A stretch of DNA of 64,000 nt, taken from contig NZ_NEVT01000003.1 of NCBI RefSeq assembly GCF_002261345.1, positions 1,364,001-1,428,000 on the forward strand. Reading direction: 5' to 3'. Shown piece after piece: positions 31,936 through 41,575 of the stretch. This stretch comes from Bordetella genomosp. 2 (GTDB lineage: Bacteria; Pseudomonadota; Gammaproteobacteria; Burkholderiales; Burkholderiaceae_B). How positions within the stretch are numbered: the first letter of the stretch is position 1; each line of letters starts with the position of its first letter. Made by a program: the position numbers and the translations under genes. Under the pieces are notes generated by a model. That model did not search any database. It was not told the origin of the DNA and was given only the letters and a program-made list of their open reading frames with translations.

Positions 31936-34900
31936 ATGACCTCGTCAGACCTGGATGCCTTTCTGTCGCCGCGTTCCATCGCCATCGTCGGCGCGTCCTC
32001 CCACGCCAGCAAGATAGGCGCCGTACCAGTGAAGTATCTCGCCGAGCATGGCTATGCCGGCACCATTTACCCGATCAATGCCAACGCCGGCGAGATCGGC
32101 GGGCGTCGCGCCTACCGTTCGCTGCAGTCGGTGGGCGCGCCCATCGACCTGGCCATCTTCGCCATTCCGGCTTCCGGGGCCGATGCCGCGCTGGACGACG
32201 CGATCGCGGCGGGCGTGAAGAACATCGTCATGTTCTCGGCCGGATTCGCCGAGATGGGCGCGCAAGGCGACCAGGCGCAGCGCGCCTTCGCGGCCAAGGC
32301 CCGCGCCGCGGGCATCCGGGTGCTGGGACCCAATTGCCTGGGCTTCATGAACGTGGCGCGGTCGGTGTACGCCACGTTCTCGCCCGTGGTGATGGCCGGG
32401 GCGGCCCGGCCCGGCAAGGTCGGCCTGGTCAGCCAGAGCGGCGCGTTCGGCGCCTACGCCTATGCCATGGCGCGCGAGCGCGACCTGGGGCTGTCCGTGT
32501 GGGTGACCACCGGCAATGAGACCGACATCGACGTTGCCGACTGCATCGCCTGGATGGCGCGCGACTGCGCGACGCAGGTCATCATGGCCTATCTCGAGGG
32601 ATGCCGTGACGGCGCGAAGCTGGGGCGCGCATTGGAGCTGGCGCGCGCCGCCGGCAAGCCGGTGGTGGTCGTGAAGGCCGGCCGTACCGCCCTCGGCGCC
32701 CAGGCCGCCGCCTCGCATACCGCGGCGCTGGCGGGTGACGACGCCATTTACCAGGCGCTGCTGCGCCAGCATGGCGCCTGGCGGGCGCACAGCATGGAGG
32801 AGTTCTTCGACATCGCCCATGGCCTGGCGGTCGCCGGGCTGCCGCCTAATACGCGGGTTGGCCTGCTGACCGTGTCGGGCGGAGTCGGCGCGATGATGGC
32901 CGACGACGCGGCCGAGGCAGGGCTGGACGTCGCCGAACTGCCGGCCGCGGCGCAGGCCGGCATCCGGGCCCGCGTGCCGCTCGCGGCAACGCGCAATCCG
33001 GTCGATGTGACTGGGCAGGTTACTGCCGAGCCCGCGTTGCTGGAGCACGCCGCGCGCACCATGCTGGCCGAGGCGGACCATGGCAGCGTATTGATCTTCC
33101 TCGCTGCTTTTGGCGCGACGCCGGCCATGCTTGCGGTTCAACAGCAACTGGCCCGCGACCTGCGGCGCGATTTTCCCGGGCGGCTGCTGATTTTCAGCAC
33201 CCTGGCCGACCCGGCGCAGCGGCGCGCGCTCGAAGCGCACGGCTGCCTCTCGTTCGCGGACCCGGCGCGGGCCATACGCGTCCTGGCCGCCATGGCTTTC
33301 TTCAGCGCCCAGCTGCGGCGGCCCGCCACGCTGCCTGACGCGAACCCGTCCCGGCCGCCCCTGGCCTTGCGGCGCGGCGCCTATAACGAGGCCGATGCGC
33401 TGGAGTTGCTGCGGGAGCACGGCATTCCCGCCGTGCGGGTCTTGCGCGCCACGTCCCGCGACAGCGCGATCCGTCACGCGTGCGCGCTGGGATTCCCGGT
33501 TGCCATGAAGGTGTTGTCGGCCGATATCGTGCACAAGAGCGAAAGCGGCGGCGTGGTGCTGGACATTCGCAGCGCCGAACAGGCTGGCGCGGCATACGAG
33601 CGGATCATGGCGGCCGCCGCGGACGCGGCGCCCCAGGCCCGCATCGATGGCGTGGTCGTGGCGCCGATGGTCCGTGGCGGCGTGGAGTGCATCCTGGGCG
33701 CGCGCCGGGATCCCGCGCTTGGCGTGGTCGTGATGCTGGGGGCGGGCGGCGTGAATGTCGAGCTGCTGCGCGACACGGTCTTCCGGCTGGCGCCGGTAGA
33801 CCGCCGGCAGGCCCGCGAGATGATCGCGGAACTGAAGACCGCCGCGCTGCTGCACGGCTTTCGTGGCGGGCCACCCGCGGACGTGGAGGCCCTGGCCGAG
33901 TCGATCGTGCAGCTCTCGCAGTTCGCGCTGGCGGCGGGCGATCGGCTGGAATCCGTGGAGCTGAATCCTTTCGTGGTGTTGCCCGCCGGAGAGGGCGCCT
34001 GCGCGCTGGATGCCGTGCTGCTGACACGCCCGGCGCCGCCTGCCGCGCCGGCCGCCCGCGAGTTCGTCATGGCCACGCTTCCCCTGTTCGAGATGGCGCG
34101 CATGCGCGCCTCCAACACGGCCCGCAGGCACCCCGACGCGGGCTTCGCCGGCGACAGCCCGGCGTCCAGGATGCGCTGGGTGAACCAGTTCACGCATACC
34201 CGGCGCTTGCGCAGTCCGGAAGACAAGGAAGTCGTGACGCCGAACAATGACACCTTGTTCAGCAATGCCTGGCTGGATCTCTCCGGCGGCCCGCTGGTCA
34301 TCGACATTCCCGAGATGGGGCGGCGCTACTGGGTGCTCGGGTTCCTCGATGCCTGGACCAACCCTTGGGCCTACGCCGGACGCCGCACCACCGGCGGGGC
34401 GGCGCAGCGCCTGTTCGTGCACGGGCCTTCGTGGCGCGGCGAGGCGCCGGCCGGGATGCATTGCATCAGCGCGCCCAGCGACGACGTATGGGTGATCGGC
34501 CGCATCCTGGTCGATGCCGATCCCGCCGACCTGGCGCGCGTCCATGCGCTGCAAGACCGCTTCGCCATCCGCCGGCCCGACGGGGCGAGCGCCCTGTCGC
34601 GCATCGACACCTTGCTGGGCAACCGCGCCACCGGCGTGCCGGACGCCGGCGAATACCTGGCCGTGCTGGCTACCATGCTGGCGCGCAATCCGTCCGCCAC
34701 GCCGCTACCGCCACGGCCGCGTTCCCCGGCCGAGCTGCAGGCGGCGCTGGAGGAGGTCTATACCGAACTGCGCGAAGTGGCCCAGCCTTCGGAACTGGGC
34801 GGCGGCTGGACAACGGCCGTGTCCGTCCGTACCAGTTTCGGCGACGACATCGTGACGCGGGCCCGGGTGGCGCGCAACTGGATCGGCACGCTGGGCATCG

Positions 34901-35283
34901 ACGAGGCGATGTACATCATGGCCGAAGTGGATGCCGACGGCGCGCCGCTGACGGGAAGCCATCGCTATGTGCTGCGCTTCCCGCCGGCGGGCGGGCCGCA
35001 AGTGGGCGCGTTCTGGTCCATCACCCTGTACCGCCGCAGCGATTGCCTGCTGGCGGCCAACCCCATCGGCCGCCATTCCATCGGCGACCGCACGCCCGGC
35101 CTGCTGCGCGATGCCGACGGCGGACTGAGTATCGCAATACAGGCGGACGACCCCGGCGCGGGGCAGAACTGGCTGCCCGCGCCCCCCGGCGAAGGGTTTT
35201 GTCTGACCTTGCGGCTCTATCAACCGCAACGCGCGCATCTGGACGGCACGTTCGCCTATCCGCCGGTGCGGCGGGCCGACTGA
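31936..35283 (+). CDS. ADP-forming acyl-CoA ligase fused to a DUF1254/DUF1214 domain
   Basis: A continuous 1115-residue frame. Residues 1 to about 697 are a complete NDP-forming acyl-CoA synthetase: CoA-binding start PRSIAIVGASSHASKIGAVP, GPNCLGFMN, LVSQSGAFGAYAYAMA, phospho-His region ASHTAALAGDD near 260, and an ATP-grasp part with VLSADIVHKSESGGV and SVELNPFVVLPAG. A Pro/Ala linker near 698-707 leads into EFVMATLPLFEMARMR, VTPNNDTLFSNAWLDLS and GRRYWVLGFLDAWTNPWA (DUF1254-like) and ends with FWSITLYRRSDCL and LRLYQPQ (DUF1214). DUF1254 proteins usually have their own signal peptide; here there is none. I know of no standard protein with this order. The SDR follows 61 bp later. Confidence 0.88.
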   Translation: MTSSDLDAFLSPRSIAIVGASSHASKIGAVPVKYLAEHGYAGTIYPINANAGEIGGRRAYRSLQSVGAPIDLAIFAIPASGADAALDDAIAAGVKNIVMFSAGFAEMGAQGDQAQRAFAAKARAAGIRVLGPNCLGFMNVARSVYATFSPVVMAGAARPGKVGLVSQSGAFGAYAYAMARERDLGLSVWVTTGNETDIDVADCIAWMARDCATQVIMAYLEGCRDGAKLGRALELARAAGKPVVVVKAGRTALGAQAAASHTAALAGDDAIYQALLRQHGAWRAHSMEEFFDIAHGLAVAGLPPNTRVGLLTVSGGVGAMMADDAAEAGLDVAELPAAAQAGIRARVPLAATRNPVDVTGQVTAEPALLEHAARTMLAEADHGSVLIFLAAFGATPAMLAVQQQLARDLRRDFPGRLLIFSTLADPAQRRALEAHGCLSFADPARAIRVLAAMAFFSAQLRRPATLPDANPSRPPLALRRGAYNEADALELLREHGIPAVRVLRATSRDSAIRHACALGFPVAMKVLSADIVHKSESGGVVLDIRSAEQAGAAYERIMAAAADAAPQARIDGVVVAPMVRGGVECILGARRDPALGVVVMLGAGGVNVELLRDTVFRLAPVDRRQAREMIAELKTAALLHGFRGGPPADVEALAESIVQLSQFALAAGDRLESVELNPFVVLPAGEGACALDAVLLTRPAPPAAPAAREFVMATLPLFEMARMRASNTARRHPDAGFAGDSPASRMRWVNQFTHTRRLRSPEDKEVVTPNNDTLFSNAWLDLSGGPLVIDIPEMGRRYWVLGFLDAWTNPWAYAGRRTTGGAAQRLFVHGPSWRGEAPAGMHCISAPSDDVWVIGRILVDADPADLARVHALQDRFAIRRPDGASALSRIDTLLGNRATGVPDAGEYLAVLATMLARNPSATPLPPRPRSPAELQAALEEVYTELREVAQPSELGGGWTTAVSVRTSFGDDIVTRARVARNWIGTLGIDEAMYIMAEVDADGAPLTGSHRYVLRFPPAGGPQVGAFWSITLYRRSDCLLAANPIGRHSIGDRTPGLLRDADGGLSIAIQADDPGAGQNWLPAPPGEGFCLTLRLYQPQRAHLDGTFAYPPVRRAD

Positions 35284-35344
35284 GCGCGGCGGCGCGGCCG
35301 CCTCGGCGCGTCGTGCGCATCGGCAACGAGTTCATGGAGAGGAC

Positions 35345-36223
35345 ATGTCGGATCGATTGAAAGACCAGGTGGCCATCGTCACCGGGGCGGGCGGGGGGCT
35401 AGGCCGGGCCCATGCGCTGGAACTGGCGCGGCACGGCGCGGCCATCGTGGTCAACGACCTGGACGGCGCGGCGCAGGAGGTGGCCGACCGCATCGGCGCG
35501 GCAGGGGGCCGGGCGCTTGCCGTGGCCGGCGATGTGACGCGCTACGACGACATGCTCGCGCTGGCCGACCGGACCATCGCCGCGTTCGGGCGCGTCGACA
35601 TCCTGGTGAACAACGCCGGGATCCTGCGCGACCGCACGTTCGCCAAGATGAGCCTGGATGACTTCCGCCTGGTCCTGGAGGTGCACGTCATGGGGGCGGT
35701 CAACGCGACCAAGGCGGTCTGGCCGCACATGCAGCGGCAGGGCTACGGCCGCGTGGTGATGACCACCTCTTCTTCGGGGCTGTATGGCAATTTCGGGCAA
35801 TCGAACTACGGCGCGGCCAAGATGGCGCTGGTCGGGCTGATGCAGACCTTGGCGCTGGAAGGCGCCCGGCACGGCGTGCGCGTGAACTGCCTGGGCCCCA
35901 GCGCCATGACGGCGATGACCGAAAGCCTGCTGGACCCGGAAGCCGCCGTGGTCCTGACGCCCGAGCGGGTCAGCCCCGGCCTGGTCGCCCTGGTGGGCGA
36001 AGACGCCCCGACCCGCATGATCCTGCTCGCCGGCGGGGGCAGCTATGAGTGCGCGCACATCACGATGACGCGCGGCATTCATGTCGGCGATGCGCGGGAT
36101 CCAGTGGCGGCGCTGTGCGGGGCCATGGCCGAGGTCCAGGCGCAGGCCGGCCAGAGCGTGCCCGCGTCGGGCTGGGAGCAGCCGCGCCACGAGCTGGCGA
36201 AGGCGCTTGGGCGGGGCGGGTGA
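35345..36223 (+). CDS. short-chain dehydrogenase, hydroxyacyl-CoA dehydrogenase-like
   Basis: A 292-residue SDR with TGAGGGLG at 13-20, NNAGI near 89-93, catalytic Ser about 143 (TTSSSGLYGNFGQ) and Tyr155-x3-Lys159 (SNYGAAK). The sequence pattern, including LRDRTFAKMSLDDF and the long C-terminus after residue 220, matches the dehydrogenase domain of multifunctional beta-oxidation enzymes (MFE-2 type). It follows the ligase fusion in the same direction, consistent with oxidation of the CoA ester made there. Confidence 0.9.
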   Translation: MSDRLKDQVAIVTGAGGGLGRAHALELARHGAAIVVNDLDGAAQEVADRIGAAGGRALAVAGDVTRYDDMLALADRTIAAFGRVDILVNNAGILRDRTFAKMSLDDFRLVLEVHVMGAVNATKAVWPHMQRQGYGRVVMTTSSSGLYGNFGQSNYGAAKMALVGLMQTLALEGARHGVRVNCLGPSAMTAMTESLLDPEAAVVLTPERVSPGLVALVGEDAPTRMILLAGGGSYECAHITMTRGIHVGDARDPVAALCGAMAEVQAQAGQSVPASGWEQPRHELAKALGRGG

Positions 36224-36232
36224 GGGCAGCGT

Positions 36233-36979
36233 TCAGTCCGTTTTCTCGTATTCCGCCATGGTGCGGAACCAGATGTCGCTGACTTTGATGGCCAGGCTGC
36301 GGGCGGTCGGAAACGCCTGGGTGAGCAGGAGGTCGTGATTGACGAAACGTTCGCGCAAAGTGTCTATGGTCATGGTGATCAGGATACGAACCATGCCCAC
36401 GTACTCCCGCCGTTGCGCCTTGGTGAAGGCCCGGCCGCGGCGCCGTTCAGACACATGCACCACCTTCATCGTCCAGTTGGCATTGCGATCCTCGCGCAGC
36501 TTGGTAATCGCCGCGTTGCGATGCACCGCGGCGTACAGGTTGGCGTTGGCTTCATAGGCGCGGCAGTACCAGTCGTTGGCCTCCAGGATCGCCTCGTAGG
36601 TGGGAAGGTTGCGCGAGTTGCTCACTCGCGCCGATTCGATATATTCGAGGAACAGGCTGAGCATCTCGAAGACGCAGTCATCGACATCCTTGAAATGGTT
36701 GTAGAACGTACCGCGCGACAGGCCGGACTGGTCCAGGACGAACTCGACGGTGGGATTGCGCTGGGGCTCCTCCTGGATGCAGCGGGCGGTGATGGTCAGG
36801 AATAGATACCGGGTGCGCTCGCGCTTGGGCAGCGAACGGTCCAGGCTCTTGCGGCCGAGCATTTCTTCGAAGCGCAGCGACGTGGGAATATCATCCTGCG
36901 AATCGATCTCCGGCCTTTTGTCCGCGGCTGTTTTTTTTGTGTCACGCAATGTCCTTTCACTAGGCCTGCCCCGAAGCAA
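36233..36979 (-). CDS. TetR-family regulator at the end of the catabolic operon
   Basis: A regulator with TetR-type HTH: RTRYLFLTITARCIQEEPQR, VEFVLDQSGLSRGTFYNHFK, then a helical effector domain. The open frame starts at TTG 36979, giving 248 residues with an unusually long (about 50-residue) polar lead; TTG 36949 or ATG 36862 are alternatives, and none has a good ribosome-binding site. It lies 25 bp beyond the enoyl-CoA hydratase on the same strand, the last gene of the twelve-gene run, and probably regulates it. Confidence 0.85.
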   Translation of the reverse strand: MLRGRPSERTLRDTKKTAADKRPEIDSQDDIPTSLRFEEMLGRKSLDRSLPKRERTRYLFLTITARCIQEEPQRNPTVEFVLDQSGLSRGTFYNHFKDVDDCVFEMLSLFLEYIESARVSNSRNLPTYEAILEANDWYCRAYEANANLYAAVHRNAAITKLREDRNANWTMKVVHVSERRRGRAFTKAQRREYVGMVRILITMTIDTLRERFVNHDLLLTQAFPTARSLAIKVSDIWFRTMAEYEKTD

Positions 36980-37003
36980 GCACCTTATAGCTGCTGGGGA
37001 ATT

Positions 37004-37816
37004 TTACCGTCCCGTGAACGCAGGCTGCCGCCGTTCGACGAAGTGAGCGATACCCTCCTTGAAGTCGGCGCTGCGCAAGCTCTCCACCATTTCGCAATTG
37101 GCCAGGCGGACGGCTTCGGCCAGGTCCTGGAATGGCGCCTCCCAGATCTGGCGTTTCATGATGCGCAAGGACCGCGGCGAGACTTCGGTGGCCAGGGCGG
37201 TCGCCAATGCCAGCGCCTGCTCGTGCAGCATGTCTTGCTGTAAAACCCGGTGCACCAGCCCCATCTGTAGCGCTTCGCCGGCTTCGACGCGTCGCGAACT
37301 CAGCAGCAGATCGGCGGCTCGTGCATGGCCGATGACGCGTGACAGTATCCAGGCGATGCCATGCTCGGCCACCAGGCCGCGCCGGGCGAAGGCGGTCGTG
37401 AAGACTGCGTTGTCCGAGGCGTAGCGAAAGTCGCTGTACAGCGCCATCACCAGGCCCAGGCCGGCCGCCGCGCCGTTGATCGCTGCGATGATCGGCTTTG
37501 AACAAGCGGGAAAGTACGAGTAGCGCGTCTGGTAGTCGGCGCGCCGGTTCATATCGAACGGACGCATCCGGCTCAGATCCAGAATATCGTCGGGCGGCAG
37601 CGTCGCCAGTTCACCCATGTCCATACCGGCGCAGAATGCCTTGCCGGCCCCGGTCAGCATGATCGCCCGGACCTGCGGATCGTCATCGGCCCGGTCGATG
37701 GCATCGCGCAGTTCCAGCTCCAGCCTGCGCGTCAAGGCGTTCATGTGGCGGGGGCGGTTCAACGTGATGATGGCGATCCAATCGCTGCGCTGGTAGAGCA
37801 GTTCTGTGTATTCCAT
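37004..37816 (-). CDS. enoyl-CoA hydratase/isomerase family protein
   Basis: A 270-residue crotonase-fold enzyme: IITLNRPRHMNALTRRLELE, oxyanion loop GAGKAFCAGMDMGELAT, second oxyanion segment AINGAAAGLGLVMALYSDFR, catalytic region FARRGLVAEHGIAWILSRVI. The AEHG rather than two conserved Glu suggests an atypical hydratase or isomerase. Start at ATG 37816, 10 bp after the aldehyde dehydrogenase stop. One of three crotonase paralogues in the operon. Confidence 0.9.
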   Translation of the reverse strand: MEYTELLYQRSDWIAIITLNRPRHMNALTRRLELELRDAIDRADDDPQVRAIMLTGAGKAFCAGMDMGELATLPPDDILDLSRMRPFDMNRRADYQTRYSYFPACSKPIIAAINGAAAGLGLVMALYSDFRYASDNAVFTTAFARRGLVAEHGIAWILSRVIGHARAADLLLSSRRVEAGEALQMGLVHRVLQQDMLHEQALALATALATEVSPRSLRIMKRQIWEAPFQDLAEAVRLANCEMVESLRSADFKEGIAHFVERRQPAFTGR

Positions 37817-37826
37817 GCGAGCCTTG

Positions 37827-39275
37827 TCAGGAGGATGGTGGCGGTGCAACCGGGAAGTCCGCCGGTAGCTGGTAGGAGATCGTTTCGGTGAACTCCTCGA
37901 GGCCGAACGGACCGTTCTCGCGGCCCATTCCGGATTGGCGGAAGCCCCCGAATGGCGCATCCGGATTGAAGGGCGCGCCATTGATCTCGACTTGCCCGGC
38001 CCGCAAGCCTCGCGCGGCATGATAGGCCTGGACCGCCGAGGCGCCCCAGACCGCCGCGGCCAGGCCATACGGAGTGCCATTGGCGATGGCGACCGCCTGC
38101 GCGGGCTCGTCATAGGGCAACAGCACCAGCACTGGACCGAAAATCTCTTCCTGAGCGATGGGCGCGACGGGGGCAACGTTGCCCAGGACTGTCGGCGCGA
38201 CGAAATAGCCATGCGCCGGGACAGGGCAGGCGCGTGGACCGCCCGCGATAATCTGCGCGCCGCCAGCCTGCGCCTGTTGGAGCAGGGCCAGGACCCGGCG
38301 ACGCTGCTGCGCACTGGCGAGGGGCCCCAGGCGCGTAGCAGGAGCGGCGGGGTCTCCCATGACGTAGGCGTCAATATATTGTCGGGCCAGTTCGGCCGCG
38401 TTGGCGTATTCCGCGGCGGGCACCAGTAAGCGGGTGTATGCCGAGCAGGTTTGGCCGGAATTCAGGAAGCAGCTGGCCAGGGTAGCCTTGACCGCTGCGG
38501 CGAGGTCAGTCCCGGGCAGCGCGATGGCGGCTGACTTGCCGCCCAGTTCCAGGCTCAGCCGCTTGAGGCCCGCCCCGCCAGCGGCCGCGATCTCGCGTCC
38601 CGCGCGGGTCGAGCCCGTGAAAGACACCATATCGATCTCGGCATGCCTGACTAGCGCCTGGCCGATATCAGCGCCACCATGCAAGAGGTTGAAAGCCCCG
38701 GGCGGCAGGCCGGCCGCGGCGACCGCTTCGGCCAGCAGGAAAGCGCTGAGCGGCGCGATTTCCGACGGCTTGAGCACGACCGTACAACCGGCGGCCAGGG
38801 CCGCCGCGACTTTGGCGGTGACCTGGTGCAGCGGATAGTTCCAGGGAGTGATGCAGGCGACAACGCCGGCCGGCACGCGTCGCACCAGGGAATGGCCGAT
38901 GCGCGATTCGTGTGCCGCCTGCTCGCACAGTTCGGCGTAGCGTCGCCAGGCGTTTATGGGGGCCGCGACCTGGATGCGTCTGACCAGCCTGGCAGGCATG
39001 CCAACCTCCCGCATGATGGCGTCGGCCAATGCATCGGAGCGCGCCTCGAGCGCGTCGGCCACGGCATGCAGCATGCTGGCGCGCCGCGGCGCCGGCAGCC
39101 CGGCCCAAGCGGGCCATGCGCGCCTGGCGGCGCCGACCGCGCAGTCCACGTCGGCGACGGAACTTATGCGCAACGTCGCGAATGGGGTCTCGGTGTAGCT
39201 GTCGACAACCTCGGTGCACGCAGCGCCGGACGCTTCCTGCCAACGGCCATCGATATAAGTCTGAGTGAAGTCCAA
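37827..39275 (-). CDS. NAD(P)-dependent aldehyde dehydrogenase
   Basis: A 482-residue ALDH-superfamily protein. WNYPLHQVTAKVAAALAAGC holds the substrate Asn, FTGSTRAGREIA the cofactor turn, LELGGKSA the general-base Glu and NSGQTCSAYTRL the nucleophilic Cys; EEIFGPVLVLL is also present. It oxidises an aldehyde to an acid. Start is TTG 39275 with GAGG 8 bases upstream. It lies between an amine-oxidase-like flavoprotein and a hydratase, so the aldehyde is probably produced by that oxidase. Confidence 0.93.
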   Translation of the reverse strand: MDFTQTYIDGRWQEASGAACTEVVDSYTETPFATLRISSVADVDCAVGAARRAWPAWAGLPAPRRASMLHAVADALEARSDALADAIMREVGMPARLVRRIQVAAPINAWRRYAELCEQAAHESRIGHSLVRRVPAGVVACITPWNYPLHQVTAKVAAALAAGCTVVLKPSEIAPLSAFLLAEAVAAAGLPPGAFNLLHGGADIGQALVRHAEIDMVSFTGSTRAGREIAAAGGAGLKRLSLELGGKSAAIALPGTDLAAAVKATLASCFLNSGQTCSAYTRLLVPAAEYANAAELARQYIDAYVMGDPAAPATRLGPLASAQQRRRVLALLQQAQAGGAQIIAGGPRACPVPAHGYFVAPTVLGNVAPVAPIAQEEIFGPVLVLLPYDEPAQAVAIANGTPYGLAAAVWGASAVQAYHAARGLRAGQVEINGAPFNPDAPFGGFRQSGMGRENGPFGLEEFTETISYQLPADFPVAPPPSS

Positions 39276-39285
39276 GTGTCAAGCC

Positions 39286-40434
39286 TCAACGCAGGTAGCG
39301 GGCGGGATCGAGATGAGCGACCGGCAACCGGGCTTGTCCGTCGACCACCAGTTGGGCGGCGGCTTCGCCCACTGCCGGCGAGAACTTGAACCCGTGGCCG
39401 GAGAATCCGCCGGCGACGATGAGCCGCGCCGCCGGGTCCACCGCGCCAAGCAGACCTTCGCCGTCGGGGGTGAAGGCATCCATGTAGATGCCGATGCGGA
39501 CCGGGTCCGGGTATACCCCGCGCAGGCTTTGCGCGGCGACGTGGCGCAGCCGCGCCAGTTCGTCTTTGGGCAGTGTGCGGGGCAGGGCGTCGGGGCTGTC
39601 CAGGGAGGGCCAGCCGCCGATGTTGCAGCTGCCTTTCAGCGTGGCGCCGTCGGTGCTGGGAAAGCAATTGAAATAGCCGTCCGGCAAGGTGCGCATCATG
39701 ACCAATGCCCGGTCGTCGGCGAACGGCCTCATGTCCGCGGCGGCAAACCATGATAGTGCGATGCGCCGCGGCACAAGCGGGAGCGCGGCCAGTGCGGCGA
39801 ATGTGTGGCCCCAACCGCCTGGCGCGACGATGGCATGCGTGTAGCGTTGCTCCAGTTCGCCAGCCCGCAGAGTCACCCCGGTGGAGTCGGGGGCGAGGGC
39901 CTCTACCGTCGTGTAGGCGCGCAGTTGCGCGCCCAGCGCGCAAGCCTGGGCCACCGCCGCCAGTACTGTGTGGTCGGCGCGGATGAATCCGCCTTCCGGG
40001 TCCAGGTATAGGCATTCGTCCGCCGCCACGGGAAACTGTGGATAGCGCTCGGCCGCCGCATTGGAGGCGAGAACCTCAAGGGGCAGCCCGAATCGATGGG
40101 CGGTGGCCAGCGTGGCTTGCATGCTGGCGTCTTCGGGGCGCCCGATCGACGCCACGCCGGTCTGCTTCAGCAATTGCCGCCCCGCGGCGGCCTCCAGCTC
40201 GTGCCATAGCGGCAGGCTGGCGCGGATCAGCGGGACGTGCGTGGAACCTTCCTTACACGCCACGCGAAAAATGCGGGTGTCCCCGCCTGTCGCGCCTTGA
40301 TCGTGCGCGGGCGCATGGCGCTCGAATAGCGTCACTTGCACACCGCGCAGCGCCAGCCGCCATGCGGTCATTGCGCCCATTACACCGGCGCCGACCACGG
40401 CCACGTTCAAAGAGGTGTTGGGTTGGCTGGACAT
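39286..40434 (-). CDS. FAD-dependent amine oxidase (sarcosine / N-methyltryptophan oxidase-like)
   Basis: A 382-residue DAO-fold flavoprotein: NVAVVGAGVMGAMTAWRLAL binds FAD, followed by GGDTRIFRVACKEG, IVAPGGWGHTFAA, and FTPDGEGLLGAVD plus GFSGHGFKFSPAVGE at the end, a layout typical of monomeric sarcosine oxidases and SolA. In those enzymes FAD is covalently linked to a Cys just before the Tyr of a Cys-Met-Tyr motif; here the segment reads RIGIYMDAF, with no Cys. The product would be an aldehyde or imine for the adjacent dehydrogenase. It is 11 bp from the next gene. Confidence 0.87.
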   Translation of the reverse strand: MSSQPNTSLNVAVVGAGVMGAMTAWRLALRGVQVTLFERHAPAHDQGATGGDTRIFRVACKEGSTHVPLIRASLPLWHELEAAAGRQLLKQTGVASIGRPEDASMQATLATAHRFGLPLEVLASNAAAERYPQFPVAADECLYLDPEGGFIRADHTVLAAVAQACALGAQLRAYTTVEALAPDSTGVTLRAGELEQRYTHAIVAPGGWGHTFAALAALPLVPRRIALSWFAAADMRPFADDRALVMMRTLPDGYFNCFPSTDGATLKGSCNIGGWPSLDSPDALPRTLPKDELARLRHVAAQSLRGVYPDPVRIGIYMDAFTPDGEGLLGAVDPAARLIVAGGFSGHGFKFSPAVGEAAAQLVVDGQARLPVAHLDPARYLR

Positions 40435-40446
40435 GAGGCAGTCCCT

Positions 40447-41451
40447 TCAGGCGAAATGGCAGGCGACCCGCTGCGGCGAGCCCGAGCGGGATGTCAATTC
40501 GGGCACCGACTGCGCGCATTGTTCGCGCGCCATCCAGCAACGTGTGCGGAAGCGGCAGCCGCTCGGCGGGTTGATTGGGTTGGGGATTTCTCCCGTGAGT
40601 ACGCGGGTGGTGCGCTGGCGTTCGCGGCGCGGATCCGGCACGTTGGCGCTGTCGACCAGCGCCTGGGTATACGGGTGGCGAGGAGCCCCCAGCACATCGC
40701 GCGCCGCGCCCAGCTCGACGACCCGGCCCATGTACATGACAGCGAGGTCCTTGGCGATATTGGCGACAACGCTGAGATCGTGGGACACGAATACGTACGA
40801 AACGCCAAGATCGGCCTGCAGTTCACGCAGCAGGTTGATGACCTGCGCCTGGACCGATACATCCAGCGCCGATACCGGCTCATCGCAAATCACCACCTTG
40901 GTGGGCCGTACCAGTGCGCGCGCGATGCCCACGCGTTGCTGCTGGCCGCCGGACAGGGCATGCGGATAGCGTCGGGCGTGGTCGGCGTTCAGGCCGACCT
41001 TTTCAAGAATGGCGATGGCCCGGTCATGGCGCTCGGCGCGACTCAGGCCGGCATCATGGATGTCCAGCGGTTCCCGTACGATCTCGCCGATCGACAGGCG
41101 CGGATTCAATGCGGTGTAAGGCGATTGGAACACCATTTGCACGTCGCGCATCACCTCGCGCCAGCGTGTGCCCTTGATGCGCCAGATTTCCTGGCCGTTG
41201 ATGCGCAATGTGCCGCTTGTAGGCGGCAGCAAGCCCACCAGCATGCGCGACAGCGTCGACTTGCCACAGCCCGACTCGCCAACGACGCCCAATGTGCTGC
41301 GCGAGGGCAGGGTCAGGCTGACGTCGTTCACCGCGTCGAGCGACAGTTGCCTGGACGGCCAGGGCCGGGCGATGCGATAGGTGCGTCCGAGCTGCTCGGT
41401 CTGCAGGACCGGGACAGTGCCCGGCGCCAAGGACTCAAGCGGGCTCGGCAT
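40447..41451 (-). CDS. oligopeptide/dipeptide ABC transporter ATP-binding protein (DppF-like)
   Basis: A 334-residue ATPase: Walker A GESGCGKST, Q-loop FQSPYTALNPR, signature LSGGQQQRVGIARAL, Walker B VVICDEPVSALD and switch His in FVSHDLS. The Opp/Dpp C-terminal zone is intact, with NPINPPSGCRFRTRCWMARE and Cys near the end. It starts inside the former 3' end of the dppD-like gene. With DppD, DppB, DppC and the binding protein it forms a peptide or amine importer. Confidence 0.93.
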   Translation of the reverse strand: MPSPLESLAPGTVPVLQTEQLGRTYRIARPWPSRQLSLDAVNDVSLTLPSRSTLGVVGESGCGKSTLSRMLVGLLPPTSGTLRINGQEIWRIKGTRWREVMRDVQMVFQSPYTALNPRLSIGEIVREPLDIHDAGLSRAERHDRAIAILEKVGLNADHARRYPHALSGGQQQRVGIARALVRPTKVVICDEPVSALDVSVQAQVINLLRELQADLGVSYVFVSHDLSVVANIAKDLAVMYMGRVVELGAARDVLGAPRHPYTQALVDSANVPDPRRERQRTTRVLTGEIPNPINPPSGCRFRTRCWMAREQCAQSVPELTSRSGSPQRVACHFA

Positions 41452-41575
41452 GTGCGACCTCTTCGGGAGTGAAATGACAAAGCGATTCGCGGCCAGCGCC
41501 CCATCGTATGGCGGGCGGTGTTTCGCTGGTGCAGCGGGCGACGGCCAGCGGGCAGCGCGGGTGAAAGGCGCACGC

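Noticed and set aside
31945-34554. 869-codon frame on the minus strand opposite the ligase fusion
   Set aside because: The plus strand has complete enzyme motifs throughout; the antisense product is composition-driven.
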